From Azospirillum sp. TSO35-2 (lineage in GTDB: Bacteria > Pseudomonadota > Alphaproteobacteria > Azospirillales > Azospirillaceae), in assembly GCF_003116095.1 (NCBI RefSeq), contig NZ_LGRA01000018.1, positions 177,439-241,438 on the forward strand: DNA of 64,000 nt. The letters are read 5' to 3'. Below, one piece after another: positions 38,724 to 46,809 of the stretch. The notes beneath the pieces are model-generated. The model did not search any database. It saw only the letters and a list, made by a program, of their open reading frames with translations, and was not told the origin of the DNA. The position numbers and the translations under genes were made by a program. Within the stretch, counting starts at the first letter, position 1. Every line of letters begins with the position of its first letter.

Positions 38724-39728
38724 TTACTTGGGGATCAGATCGGTGCGGACCAGCTGGTCCATGTCGAGCCGGTTGGCGATCAGGCCCAGCTGCTTGAAGG
38801 TGTCGGCGCCCTTCTGCATCACGCCGGGCTCGAAGGCGCCCAGCCCGTCCTTCTCCGTCGCCGGGGACAGGGACGAGCTGTTGCGCAGGTTGATGATGCC
38901 GAGGTTGACCGCCTCGTCCGAGCCGTTGATGGCGCGGGTCACGGCGATGCGCGCCGCCTCTTCCGGGTTGGCGATCATCCAGGACGCGCTGTCGCGGTAG
39001 GCGGCGAGGAAGCGCGACAGCAGCGGCTTCCGGGTGCGGTACGCCTCTTCCGTCACCACGAAGATGTCGCTCGGCAGGTTCAGCGTGTCGCGCACCTCGA
39101 TGACGTTCACCTCGGGCAGGCCTTTCAGCTTGGCGACGTAAAGACCGGTGTCGGTGGCGGCGGTCGCGTCGACCTGCCCCTGGATGACGGGGGCGAAGTT
39201 CAGCAGGCCGGTCACCTCGATGGTGACGTCCTGCTCAGCAAGGCCGACCTGATGCAGCAGCACGTCCAGGTTCTGGCGGGTGCCGCTGGACAGGCTGTAG
39301 ACGCCGATCCGCTTGCCCTTCAAATCGGCCGGCTTGGTGATGTTGCGCGCCTTGGGCGACACCACGTTGAAGACGTTCTGCGGGTAGATGTCGTAGATGG
39401 CGACCAGCTTCTCGCCCTTGTCGAGCGCCAGATAGAAGGAGGCCGGGTCGGTGAAGGCGACGTCGGCCTTGCCGGTCAGCATGGTCTGGATTGCCGACCC
39501 GCCGCCGGTGCCGGGGACATAGTCGAGAGCGATCCCCTTGGCCTTGAAGAAGCCCTTGTCGGGTTCGGCCAGCAGGTTGGTGATCTCGCTGATCGGCTGG
39601 CTCCAGCCGGCGACGGTGACCTTGTCCAGCCCCTCGGCCCGGACAGCGGAGGCGTCGCCCAGCGCGAGGCCCAGCGCCAGGGACGCAACCAGCGCGGCGA
39701 CGCCCGCGGCACGCGACAACAGGACCAT
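38724..39728 (-). CDS. NMT1/THI5-like ABC substrate-binding protein, probable thiamine-precursor binder
   Basis: 334 residues with a signal peptide (residues 1-31, cleavage after VRA). The mature chain has the NMT1/SsuA-like pattern: NLLAEPDKGFFKAKGIALDY, GGGSAIQTMLTGKADVAFTD, LKGKRIGVYSLSSGTRQNLD. This family includes ThiY, which binds thiamine pyrimidine precursors, and also sulfonate and nitrate binders. The upstream TPP riboswitch favours a thiamine-related ligand. It is the fifth gene of a six-gene operon, four bases after the permease gene. Confidence 0.85.
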   Translation of the reverse strand: MVLLSRAAGVAALVASLALGLALGDASAVRAEGLDKVTVAGWSQPISEITNLLAEPDKGFFKAKGIALDYVPGTGGGSAIQTMLTGKADVAFTDPASFYLALDKGEKLVAIYDIYPQNVFNVVSPKARNITKPADLKGKRIGVYSLSSGTRQNLDVLLHQVGLAEQDVTIEVTGLLNFAPVIQGQVDATAATDTGLYVAKLKGLPEVNVIEVRDTLNLPSDIFVVTEEAYRTRKPLLSRFLAAYRDSASWMIANPEEAARIAVTRAINGSDEAVNLGIINLRNSSSLSPATEKDGLGAFEPGVMQKGADTFKQLGLIANRLDMDQLVRTDLIPK

Positions 39729-39732
39729 ACCT

Positions 39733-40485
39733 CTATCCTTTCGACTGGCGGTTCAAAAGCCACCGCTCCAGACGGAGGGTGGCCTGGTAAACGATCATGC
39801 CGAGCGCGGTGATGAGCGCGAACAGGGCGAACATCAGGGCGCTGTCCATCATGCCCTGCGCCGCGATGATCGAGGCGCCAAGCCCCTGCCGCCCGCCGAT
39901 GAACTCGCCCACCACCGCGCCGACCAGGGCCAGCACCACGGCGACGCGCAGCCCGGCCAGGATCACCGGCAGGCCCGAGGGGATCTTCAGCCGCAGCAGG
40001 GTCTGCAGCCGGGTCGCCCGCAGCATGCGGAACAGCTCGCGCTTGTTCGGGTCGGTCTGCTCCAACCCGGTCAGGGTGTTTTCCAGCAGCGGGAAGAAGC
40101 AGATCAGCGCGGTGATCGCCACGGTGGAGGTCATGCCGAAGCCGAACCAGATGATGAACAGCGGCGCCAGCGCCAGCTTCGGCACCACCTGGCTGGCGAT
40201 GATGTAGGGGTAGAGCAGCCGGCGCAGCCCCGGCGCCTCCGCCAGCACCACCCCGGCGAGGAAGCCGACGACGCAGCCGAGCGCCAGCCCCAACGCCATC
40301 TCCGTGGCGGTCATGGCGATGTGCGGCAGCAGGCGGCCGCCGGCCAGACCGTTCCACAGCGCGGCGGCCACCGCCGACGGCGGCGGGACGACCAGGGCGG
40401 GAATGCCCGACAGCCGGCAATAGCCCTCCCACGCGGCGAGCAGCGCCGGCAGCAGCAGCCAGGAGGCGAGGCGCCCGCGGGTCAT
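39733..40485 (-). CDS. ABC transporter permease, SsuC/ThiX type
   Basis: 250 residues, about six membrane segments. It has the BPD-permease pattern LVPPPSAVAAALWNGL near residue 30 and the EAA loop ENTLTGLEQTDPNKRELFRMLRAT followed by LKIPSGLPVILAGLRVAVVLALVGAVVGEF. It forms the membrane channel for the NMT1-like binding protein. The start overlaps the ATPase stop codon by four bases. Confidence 0.9.
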   Translation of the reverse strand: MTRGRLASWLLLPALLAAWEGYCRLSGIPALVVPPPSAVAAALWNGLAGGRLLPHIAMTATEMALGLALGCVVGFLAGVVLAEAPGLRRLLYPYIIASQVVPKLALAPLFIIWFGFGMTSTVAITALICFFPLLENTLTGLEQTDPNKRELFRMLRATRLQTLLRLKIPSGLPVILAGLRVAVVLALVGAVVGEFIGGRQGLGASIIAAQGMMDSALMFALFALITALGMIVYQATLRLERWLLNRQSKG

Positions 40486-41249
40486 GCGCCCTCCCCGTCC
40501 ATGGCGTGGCGCAGCGCCCGGCACAGATCGTTGAAGCGCGGGTCGTAGCGCAGATCCGGCGGGCGCGGGCGCGGCAGATCGACGGTCAGCGTGTGGCTGA
40601 GGCGCCCGGCCGCCATCACCGCGACGCGGTCGCCGAGATAGATCGCCTCGGCGATGTCGTGGGTGACGAACAGCACGGTGGTGCCGTGCCGCGCGCACAG
40701 CCGCAGCAGGTCGTCCTGCAACTCCTCCCGCGTGATGGCATCGAGCGCCGCGAAGGGTTCGTCGAGCAGCAGCAAGGCCGGCCGGGTGACCAGGGCGCGG
40801 GCGATGGCGACGCGGCTCTGCTGCCCGCCCGACAAGGCGCGCGGGCCGCGGTCGGCATAAGCGGACAGCCCGACGAGGTCGAGCAGCTCCAACGCGCGGG
40901 CGCGGTCCTGCGGCCCCGGCCGGCCGCGCAACGCCATCGGCAGCAGCACATTGTCGAGCACGCTGCGCCATTCCAGCAGCGTCGGCGCCTGGAAGACGAA
41001 GCCGACGTCGGGCCGCGGCGCCCGCACCGCCGCACCGCCGATGCGCACGGCGCCGGCGGTCGGCGCCAGCAGCCCGGCCGCCAGCTTCAGCAGCGTGGTC
41101 TTGCCGCAGCCGCTGCGGCCGACGAGGCAATGGAAGGCGCCCTCGCCGATGGTCCAGTCGACGCCGTCGACGATGGCGGGCTCGGTGCCGTAGCCGAAGC
41201 GCGCCCGCTCGATGTCGACGAAACCCATGGCCGGCCGCTCAGTCGGCAT
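40482..41249 (-). CDS. ABC transporter ATPase, SsuB/ThiZ type
   Basis: 255 residues. Walker A GRSGCGKTTL near residue 44, signature LSGGQQSRVAIARAL near 140, Walker B LLLLDEPFAALD and H-loop VTHDIAEAI. All catalytic motifs are intact. It energises the adjacent permease. The ATG at 41249 overlaps the luxC-like stop codon (ATGCCGACTGA), suggesting translational coupling; ATG 41228 (MGFVDIER) is also possible. Confidence 0.92.
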   Translation of the reverse strand: MPTERPAMGFVDIERARFGYGTEPAIVDGVDWTIGEGAFHCLVGRSGCGKTTLLKLAAGLLAPTAGAVRIGGAAVRAPRPDVGFVFQAPTLLEWRSVLDNVLLPMALRGRPGPQDRARALELLDLVGLSAYADRGPRALSGGQQSRVAIARALVTRPALLLLDEPFAALDAITREELQDDLLRLCARHGTTVLFVTHDIAEAIYLGDRVAVMAAGRLSHTLTVDLPRPRPPDLRYDPRFNDLCRALRHAMDGEGA

Positions 41250-42705
41250 AGCGGGCGAAGCCGTCGGCGGCGATCTCCGCCGACCGCTCGATCTCGGTCA
41301 TGGTGACGAGGTCCAGCAGGTTGAAGCGCCCGTCATGGTGCCAGCCGGCCTCCGGCGCGGTCATCCGGCCGAGCGCGCAGATCCGCGTCACCCCGGCGGC
41401 GCCCAGCGGACCGGCGAGGCGGAACAGCTCCTCCGGCGACGCGGCGATGCCGGCGGTCTGGAGGAACGCCTTGGCGGGGGCCAGCCGCGCCGCCACCTCG
41501 TCCAGGCTATCGACGGCGACGACGGTGATGGTGCGGTTCAGCCCGCCCGGCGCCGGTCCCTCCGCCGCCTCGGTGTAGCCGACGCACCAGCCGCCGGCCG
41601 GGTCGCTCAGCAGCAGCCGGCCGGGATCGGCGAAGCCCTTCATCTCCTGCGCGTCGCGCCAGGACGCGACGGCGCCGGCCTCCGCCATCGACAGCTCGCG
41701 GCGGGGGAACTTGCGGGCCAGCGCCGCCAGCTCATGGGCGAGGCAGCCGGCGAAATCGCGCGGCGACACCCGGCCGCCGCGCTCGACGAAGAGGGTCTGC
41801 GGCGAGTAGCAGCCCTGCTGGTCGTAGCGGACGATGTCGTGCGCGGCGAGCCGCGCCGCCTCCCCCACCCGGCGCGGGTCGAGCGCGGCGCGCGACACCA
41901 GGGCGACGCTGATCTTGTGGCCGTGGGGCAGGAAGCGGGTGGTGACCGGCACGCGGTCGCGGATCGCCGCCAGCGCCGCGTTGCCGCCATAGGCGACCAC
42001 CGTGTCGGCCTGGGCCAGCCACGCCCGCTCCGCCGCCTCGTCGCCGCCCTTCCACCAGACCACGGCAAGGCAGTCGCCGAGCCGCGGGTCGATCTCCGCC
42101 AGCAGTTGCGCGAACCAGCCGGCGAACAGCGGCTCGGCGCTCGGCAGCTTGCCCACCGTGCCGGCCTTGACCAGCAGGCCGGAAACCAGGCTCCACAGCG
42201 GCAGAGCCGGCACGTTGCCGGCCCAGACATGCAGCAGCAGGTCCGGCCCGAAGGCGCGGGCGAAGCCACCCTTCGGCACCGGCTGGAAGTCGTCGAGGAT
42301 CTGCGGGCTGGCGAAATCCTCTGCCAGGAACTTGCGCAGCTCCGGCGCACGGAAGGTCTTCAGGTAGCCGGTCAGGCCGAGCCGGACCATCTCGGCGTCA
42401 TAGCCGGTGACGATGGGCAGCAGCCGTTCGGCCTTTTGCCGCCACGGGTCATCACGGTCGAGCAGCCGCGCCACCGCGCGGTCGAGGATCGTGACGATCT
42501 CGGCGACGGTCAGGGTCTTCAGATAGCCGTGGGCGGCCGCGCGCACCGTTTCCGCCACCCGCGCGACCTGCGCCGCGGTCAGCACGGGGACCGCGACCTC
42601 CACCGCCCCGCCGACGCCGCGGAAGGTCAGGACCCGCCGTTCCACCGCGTCGGCGGACAGGCCCGGCAGATGCCCGGCGTATTCGGCGCTCCCCACGGCG
42701 GCCAC
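41239..42705 (-). CDS. LuxC-like acyl reductase under a TPP riboswitch
   Basis: 488 residues, matching the LuxC acyl-CoA/acyl-protein reductase family: NVPALPLWSLVSGLLVKAGTVGKL near 165-190, the nucleotide-binding region DTVVAYGGNAALAAIRDRV near 235, and the catalytic Cys299 in YDQQGCYSPQTLFVE, which takes the acyl group before NADPH reduction to the aldehyde. In luminous bacteria LuxC works with LuxE. Here a LuxE-like gene directly precedes it, but there are no luxAB luciferase or luxD thioesterase genes. The operon instead carries an ABC importer and a TPP riboswitch, so a thiamine-related carboxylate is a better candidate substrate than a fatty acid. That is inference. Confidence 0.9.
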   Translation of the reverse strand: MAAVGSAEYAGHLPGLSADAVERRVLTFRGVGGAVEVAVPVLTAAQVARVAETVRAAAHGYLKTLTVAEIVTILDRAVARLLDRDDPWRQKAERLLPIVTGYDAEMVRLGLTGYLKTFRAPELRKFLAEDFASPQILDDFQPVPKGGFARAFGPDLLLHVWAGNVPALPLWSLVSGLLVKAGTVGKLPSAEPLFAGWFAQLLAEIDPRLGDCLAVVWWKGGDEAAERAWLAQADTVVAYGGNAALAAIRDRVPVTTRFLPHGHKISVALVSRAALDPRRVGEAARLAAHDIVRYDQQGCYSPQTLFVERGGRVSPRDFAGCLAHELAALARKFPRRELSMAEAGAVASWRDAQEMKGFADPGRLLLSDPAGGWCVGYTEAAEGPAPGGLNRTITVVAVDSLDEVAARLAPAKAFLQTAGIAASPEELFRLAGPLGAAGVTRICALGRMTAPEAGWHHDGRFNLLDLVTMTEIERSAEIAADGFARYAD

Positions 42706-42711
42706 GACCCG

Positions 42712-43794
42712 TCAGCCCCGCGCCGCGGTGAGGAAATCATCGACCGCCAGCGAGCAGCCCTTGGCGTCGGCCCCGGCGACGCGGCCGAGCAGGCGGAAGC
42801 CGCTGTCCGCCTCCAGGATGCCGGCGTCCTCGGTCAGGATGGCGGCGACCGAGTTGATGTGCGCCAGATCATGGTGGACCAGCACGCCGACGCTGCCCGG
42901 CGGCACGTCCTGGCCGGTCAGCGGGTTGACGACGCGGCTGCGGATCCAGTGCGGACCGGACTTCAGCGACGGGCAGGTGGCGTTGCCGTCGTCGTAGAAC
43001 TGGGTGCTCAGCTCGGTCATGCCGTACATGTTGATGCAGCGCCCGCGCGGCACGCCGAACCGGGCGGAGAGCTGGCCGTAGAACGCGTCCGGCTCCAACT
43101 CGCGCGACTGGCCCTTGAAGCCGCCGGTGTCGAGGATCCGGCTGCCGTCGGGCAGCGCGAAACGGCGGCCCGTCCGCTCCATCGCGTCCATCAGATGGAC
43201 AAAGCTGTAGCTGGCGCCCAGCAGGGCGAAGGGCTCGCCGGTCCGCTCGGCCGCGGCCAGCGCCGCGAACAGCCCGTCGATGTCCAAGCCGTCGGCGCCG
43301 ATGAAATGGCGGCTGCCCTCCGTCCCGAACATCCGCAGCGCCAGCGCCAGATAATGCGCCAGCGAGGAGTTCGGCATCGCCTCCTCATCCGGGAACAGCA
43401 CGGCCATCGGCAGCCGGTCCGCCCCCGCCATGACGCGCTGGCGGAAGTTGACGATCATCGACCGGTCGTAGACCGCCAGCGTCGTGTGATGAATCTGGCC
43501 GCGGATGCCGCCCCTGGTGGTGCCGCTGGTCATGAAGATGCGGGCCGACTCCTCCGCCGGGCGGCAGCTCAGGGTCAGGTCCTTGAAGGCGTTGATCGGC
43601 ACCGCCGGGATGTCGCGCCAGCTCCTGACGCTGCGCGGCGTCTTCGCCCGCTGCATGGCGAAGCGCCGGTAGGGCAGATTGTGTTCGAACTGGTGGGCGA
43701 AGATCTCCAGCGCCTTGGCGTTGAACTCCGCATCGCTGGCCTGTCCGGCGTCGATGAACGCCAGCATGCCCTGGTAGATCGCTTCGTCGCTCAC
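42712..43794 (-). CDS. LuxE-like acyl-protein synthetase, first gene of the TPP-riboswitch operon
   Basis: 360 residues from the GTG at 43794 (VSDEAIYQGMLAFI), preceded by GGAAAGG. ANL-type adenylation motifs are visible: FMTSGTTRGG (87-96) and NMYGMTEL (255-262). A Cys at 347, 14 residues from the end (GCSLAVDDFL), is where LuxE proteins carry the acylated Cys. Family members activate a free carboxylic acid with ATP and pass it as a thioester to LuxC. An ATG at 43929 lies in the same frame but inside the riboswitch and adds non-family sequence, so it is rejected. It starts seven bases before the luxC-like gene and about 130 bases after the riboswitch. Confidence 0.88.
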   Translation of the reverse strand: MSDEAIYQGMLAFIDAGQASDAEFNAKALEIFAHQFEHNLPYRRFAMQRAKTPRSVRSWRDIPAVPINAFKDLTLSCRPAEESARIFMTSGTTRGGIRGQIHHTTLAVYDRSMIVNFRQRVMAGADRLPMAVLFPDEEAMPNSSLAHYLALALRMFGTEGSRHFIGADGLDIDGLFAALAAAERTGEPFALLGASYSFVHLMDAMERTGRRFALPDGSRILDTGGFKGQSRELEPDAFYGQLSARFGVPRGRCINMYGMTELSTQFYDDGNATCPSLKSGPHWIRSRVVNPLTGQDVPPGSVGVLVHHDLAHINSVAAILTEDAGILEADSGFRLLGRVAGADAKGCSLAVDDFLTAARG

Positions 43795-43924
43795 GTCCGC
43801 CCGCACCTTTCCGCCATCGGATTCCCGGTCTCCGCCGGCGATGGACCGGGGGAGGCGCTGGCTGTTCCGGGCGTGCGCGTGGGGTCGGTCAAAGCACGGC
43901 CGCGCAATCGAGGCCGCAACGTCC

Positions 43925-44037
43925 CGCATCCCTACGCCGGCATGACCCGGATCAGGTTCTAAGGGTCACCGCGTTGTCCGAACCAAGGTCCGGACCGGCG
44001 GAGTCTCAGCCTCCTAACGAGGCGCCCCAGGGAACGC
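43925..44037 (-). promoter_or_regulatory. TPP (thiamine pyrophosphate) riboswitch
   Basis: Read on the minus strand, the segment shows the conserved TPP-aptamer elements in order: a GGGGCGCC stem start, GGAGGCTGAGACTCC with the CUGAGA core (pyrimidine-binding arm), a variable P3a hairpin (GTCCGGACC region), GAACCTGATC, then GGGTCATGCCGGCGTAGGGA with the P4/P5 pyrophosphate arm and the closing P1 strand. It precedes the LuxE-like gene. A hairpin at 43824-43850 (GACCGGG/CCCGGTC on either strand) between aptamer and start codon may belong to the expression platform. High TPP would be expected to lower expression of the whole operon. Confidence 0.93.
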
Positions 44038-44288
44038 GGCAAAGCCTAGAAGAGCGCTCGGCCATTTGTCAACGGCTGCTCACCGACGTTTCACCGCAGC
44101 CATCCGTCGGCGGCGGAAGATGGCGGCGGGAGACGATGGCGAAATGCAGGACAGGCAACTGCGAAACAAACTTACCACATTCATTTGGCACTGTTTGTTG
44201 TCCATGACGCCAATCGAGAATACAGTTTGATTTTTATTCGAAATTGTAAGCATATCTTCCGCATCATCCATTCGAAAGATTTCAAAAA
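44038..44288. other. Divergent region between the riboswitch operon and a small secreted protein gene
   Basis: About 250 bases containing the promoter of the riboswitch operon on the left and that of the small gene on the right. The right half (44150-44290) is strikingly A/T-rich for this genome (TTTGATTTTTATTCGAAATT). No operator could be identified. Confidence 0.4.
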
Positions 44289-44588
44289 ATGTTCAAGACC
44301 AAGCTTGCGATCGCCGCCGTCTTTGCCGCCGCCCTGTTTCCGGCCGTCGCGTTCGCCGATGATTTCGAAGCTCTGTGCACGGGTGTCGACAAGTCGGCCG
44401 AGACGGCCAAGTCTTGCAAGTGCGCCTCGGAAAAGATCACCGGCGCCGACCGCGTCACGGTCCTGGACGCGATGAAGGCGCTCAACGCCGCCATGGCCAG
44501 CGGCAAGGCGGAAGACGCCGCCGCCGCGACCAGCAAGCACGCCAAGGGCGCCGAGCTGCTGATGACGGCGCAGGCGACCTGCATGTAA
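44289..44588 (+). CDS. Small secreted protein with paired cysteines, unknown function
   Basis: 99 residues. A clear signal peptide (MFKTKLAIAAVFAAALFPAVAFA, residues 1-23) is followed by a 76-residue mature helical protein with four Cys (ALC, SCKC and the penultimate CM), able to form two disulfides in the periplasm. I do not recognise the family. Promoter region is unusually A/T-rich and there is no evident ribosome site. It converges with nnrS, 20 bases away. Confidence 0.7.
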   Translation: MFKTKLAIAAVFAAALFPAVAFADDFEALCTGVDKSAETAKSCKCASEKITGADRVTVLDAMKALNAAMASGKAEDAAAATSKHAKGAELLMTAQATCM

Positions 44589-44608
44589 CGGGTCGGCCTT
44601 CGCCGACC

Positions 44609-45778
44609 TCATGACACCGGTGAGGGGCCGTTCCTGTGACGGCCCCGATCTGATTCTGCCCGATCTGATTCTGAAAGACGCCGCGGCGACCGTCGGCGCC
44701 GGGTGAGCAGGACGGCGGCCATCAGCAGATGGCCCAGCGTCCACAGGACCGCCGCGCCGACCAGGGGCGGCATCGCCGGCCACCACAGCGCGGCCACCCG
44801 CAGCAGCGCCGCCCCCGCCAGCATCCCGACCGCGACCGTTGCCGGCAGCGGAAAGCGGACCGCCTCCGCCTCCCGCTGCAGCGCCGTCCGCAGCATCATG
44901 GCGTTGGCCAGGATGCCCAAGCCGCCGACCGCCAGGAGGTGCCACGCCGCGGCGCCCGGCAGGTCGAGCAGCGTCCCGCCCCCCGCCAGCACCCAGCCGG
45001 CCCCGACGCACAGATAGCCGAGGTGGAGGCTGGCGATCTCCGGATGCCGCAGGATGGCGGCGGTCCGCCAGCGCGCCAGCCGCGCCAGCGCGCTGACCCC
45101 GGCCAGGATCGCGCCGACGGCGCCGACCTCCGGGTACAGGCCGGACGCGGCGGACAGGAGGGCGACGGCGGCCCCGGCGATGCCGATCCATTCCAGCCGC
45201 GGCTGCACCCGCTGCACCAGGGTCAACCCCTGGCTGCGCAGGGCGCCGGCGGTGGCCGCCGGGATGACGCGCCCGCCCATCGTCATCAGCAGCGTGCCGA
45301 CCAGAGCCAGGCCGAACGGCGCTCCGCCGCCGCCGGTGATGCCCAGCTCCGCCGCCCAGAACAGGGCTTCGGACAGGATGAAGGCGGCGATCAGCGGGCC
45401 GAACACCGCGTTGTGCCCGCTCCGCGCGCCGCGCAGGAACGGCACGCCGGCGACGATGAACAGCAGCAGCGGATAGGCGAAGCTGGCCGGCAGCGCCACC
45501 ACCGGCGGCAGGCCCGCCAGCATCGCCAGCCGCCCCGCCAGCCAGGACAGCGCCGCCAGCGCCAGCGTCGCCCGCGACAGCCGGGTCATCAGGAAACCGC
45601 CGACGACGGCCAGCGCGTAGCCGCCGACCATCTCGTGCGCGTGCACCGCCGCCGTCCAGCCGAGCGGCAGCAGGCCGCTGAACTGGGCAACCCACAGCGG
45701 CACCATCAGCGCGCCATACAGCGCCGCGGCCGGGTACATCAGCCGGTGGCCGCTGGTGACGGCGGGTGAAACGCTCAT
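44609..45778 (-). CDS. nnrS: NnrS family heme/copper membrane protein
   Basis: 389 residues with about 12 membrane segments. NnrS motifs: MYPAAALYGALMVPLW, AVHAHEMVGGYALAVVGGFLMTRLS near residue 45, RSGHNAVFGPL near 115 and MGGRVIPAATAGALRSQG near 160. NnrS proteins are found with denitrification genes and help cells tolerate NO. The ATG at 45778 begins the family N-terminus. It is divergent from a Crp/Fnr regulator gene, sharing an intergenic region with a TTG-N8-CAA box 80 bases upstream. Confidence 0.9.
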   Translation of the reverse strand: MSVSPAVTSGHRLMYPAAALYGALMVPLWVAQFSGLLPLGWTAAVHAHEMVGGYALAVVGGFLMTRLSRATLALAALSWLAGRLAMLAGLPPVVALPASFAYPLLLFIVAGVPFLRGARSGHNAVFGPLIAAFILSEALFWAAELGITGGGGAPFGLALVGTLLMTMGGRVIPAATAGALRSQGLTLVQRVQPRLEWIGIAGAAVALLSAASGLYPEVGAVGAILAGVSALARLARWRTAAILRHPEIASLHLGYLCVGAGWVLAGGGTLLDLPGAAAWHLLAVGGLGILANAMMLRTALQREAEAVRFPLPATVAVGMLAGAALLRVAALWWPAMPPLVGAAVLWTLGHLLMAAVLLTRRRRSPRRLSESDRAESDRGRHRNGPSPVS

Positions 45779-45851
45779 GACGGCAAGCCTCTGCTGGTTG
45801 GTCCGCGGCCCCCGGATGGCGCCATCCTGCCCGAAATCGGGTGCCGGCGGT

Positions 45852-45865
45852 TTGACGGACAACAA
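45852..45865. promoter_or_regulatory. TTG-N8-CAA Crp/Fnr-type box between nnrS and its regulator
   Basis: TTGACGGACAACAA, centred 80 bases before the nnrS start and 83 bases before the regulator start. The spacing to both genes matches that of four similar boxes in this block, so it is a plausible shared site for the adjacent Crp/Fnr protein. The half-sites are imperfect. Confidence 0.5.
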
Positions 45866-45941
45866 ATTCGTGTGCGAATGGGTACGAGCGAATGGGTACA
45901 CTGGCAGCGCCACCCCGCCACGCAGCAACAGGATCACCGCC

Positions 45942-46658
45942 ATGCCGCCGTCCCCCGATCCCGCCGTGCTGCGCGGCATGCCGCTGTTCGCCGGCCTCGA
46001 CGCCGACGCGCTGGCCGAGGTCGTCCGCCACGCCCGCCCCCGGCGGGTGCCCAAGGGGACGCCCATCTTCAGCCAGGGTGAGACGGCGGCGGCCGGGCAC
46101 GCGCTGATCGACGGCCGGGTCAAGATCGTGCAGACCGGACCGGACGGGCAGCAGGTGGTGATGCGCTTCATCGGGCCGGGCGAGATGTTCGGCACGCTGG
46201 CGATCTTCACCGACGGCCTCTATCCCGCCGACGCCGTCGCGGTGTCCGACAGCCTGGCGCTGTCCTGGCCGACGGCGGCGATGACCGTGCTGATGGAGCG
46301 CCATCCCGCCATCGCCATGAACGCCCTGACCATCGTCGGCGACCGGCTGCGCGAGGTGCAGAACCGGCTGCGCGAGGTGTCGACCGAGCGGGTCGAGCGC
46401 CGCATCGCCCACGCCCTGATCCGTCTGGTGCGTCAGGCCGGCCGGCGGGTGGAGGCCGGGGTGGAGATCGACTTCCCGCTGTCCCGCCAGGATGTGGCGG
46501 AGATGACCGGCACCACGCTGCACACCGTCAGCCGGACGCTGTCGGCCTGGGAAAGCCAGGGCATCGTCGAGAGCGGCCGCCAGCAGGTGGTGATCCGCAA
46601 GCCCCACGCCCTGGTCGCCATCGCCGAGGATCTGCCGCCGCTCCGCCCGGACCGGTGA
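45942..46658 (+). CDS. Crp/Fnr-family regulator, Dnr/NnrR type
   Basis: 238 residues. N-terminal cyclic-nucleotide-like beta-roll (PLFAGLDADALAEVVRHARP; GEMFGTLAIFTDG) and a C-terminal winged helix (FPLSRQDVAEMTGTTLHTVSRTLSAWESQGIV, residues about 180-213). There is no N-terminal Cys cluster, so it is not an Fe-S Fnr; the position next to nnrS suggests an NO-responsive Dnr/NnrR regulator. Recognition-helix residues TLHTVSRTL are compatible with TTG-N-CAA type sites, five of which lie nearby. AGGA precedes the ATG at 45942. Confidence 0.88.
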   Translation: MPPSPDPAVLRGMPLFAGLDADALAEVVRHARPRRVPKGTPIFSQGETAAAGHALIDGRVKIVQTGPDGQQVVMRFIGPGEMFGTLAIFTDGLYPADAVAVSDSLALSWPTAAMTVLMERHPAIAMNALTIVGDRLREVQNRLREVSTERVERRIAHALIRLVRQAGRRVEAGVEIDFPLSRQDVAEMTGTTLHTVSRTLSAWESQGIVESGRQQVVIRKPHALVAIAEDLPPLRPDR

Positions 46659-46664
46659 CCAGGG

Positions 46665-46703
46665 CCGGTAGCGGGGGCCGGTAGCGGGGGCCGGTAGCGG
46701 GGA
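46665..46703 (+). repeat. Short tandem repeat, three 13-base units
   Basis: CCGGTAGCGGGGG occurs three times in a row (46665, 46678, 46691; the last base of the third copy differs), just after the regulator stop codon. No function is apparent. Confidence 0.7.
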
Positions 46704-46729
46704 CCGTCGTGCCTCATCGGTCCTTCTGC

Positions 46730-46743
46730 TTGCGGCGGCGCAA
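46730..46743. promoter_or_regulatory. TTG-N8-CAA box upstream of the DUF1858 gene
   Basis: TTGCGGCGGCGCAA, half-sites TTGCG and CGCAA perfectly complementary, centred 73 bases before the DUF1858 start codon. Confidence 0.6.
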
Positions 46744-46809
46744 AGAGCGGGGCCGGGCGGGCGCGTAGGGTGAGGTCCCGCCTTCGTCACGCCGCAGGGA
46801 GCAGACGCC

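Noticed and set aside
37941-43794. A bioluminescence (lux) or fatty-aldehyde operon
   Set aside because: luxA, luxB and luxD are absent; an ABC importer and a TPP riboswitch are present instead.
42712-43929. LuxE-like protein starting at ATG 43929
   Set aside because: That codon lies in the P1 helix of the TPP riboswitch and the extra 45 residues do not look like the family; GTG 43794 has a ribosome site.
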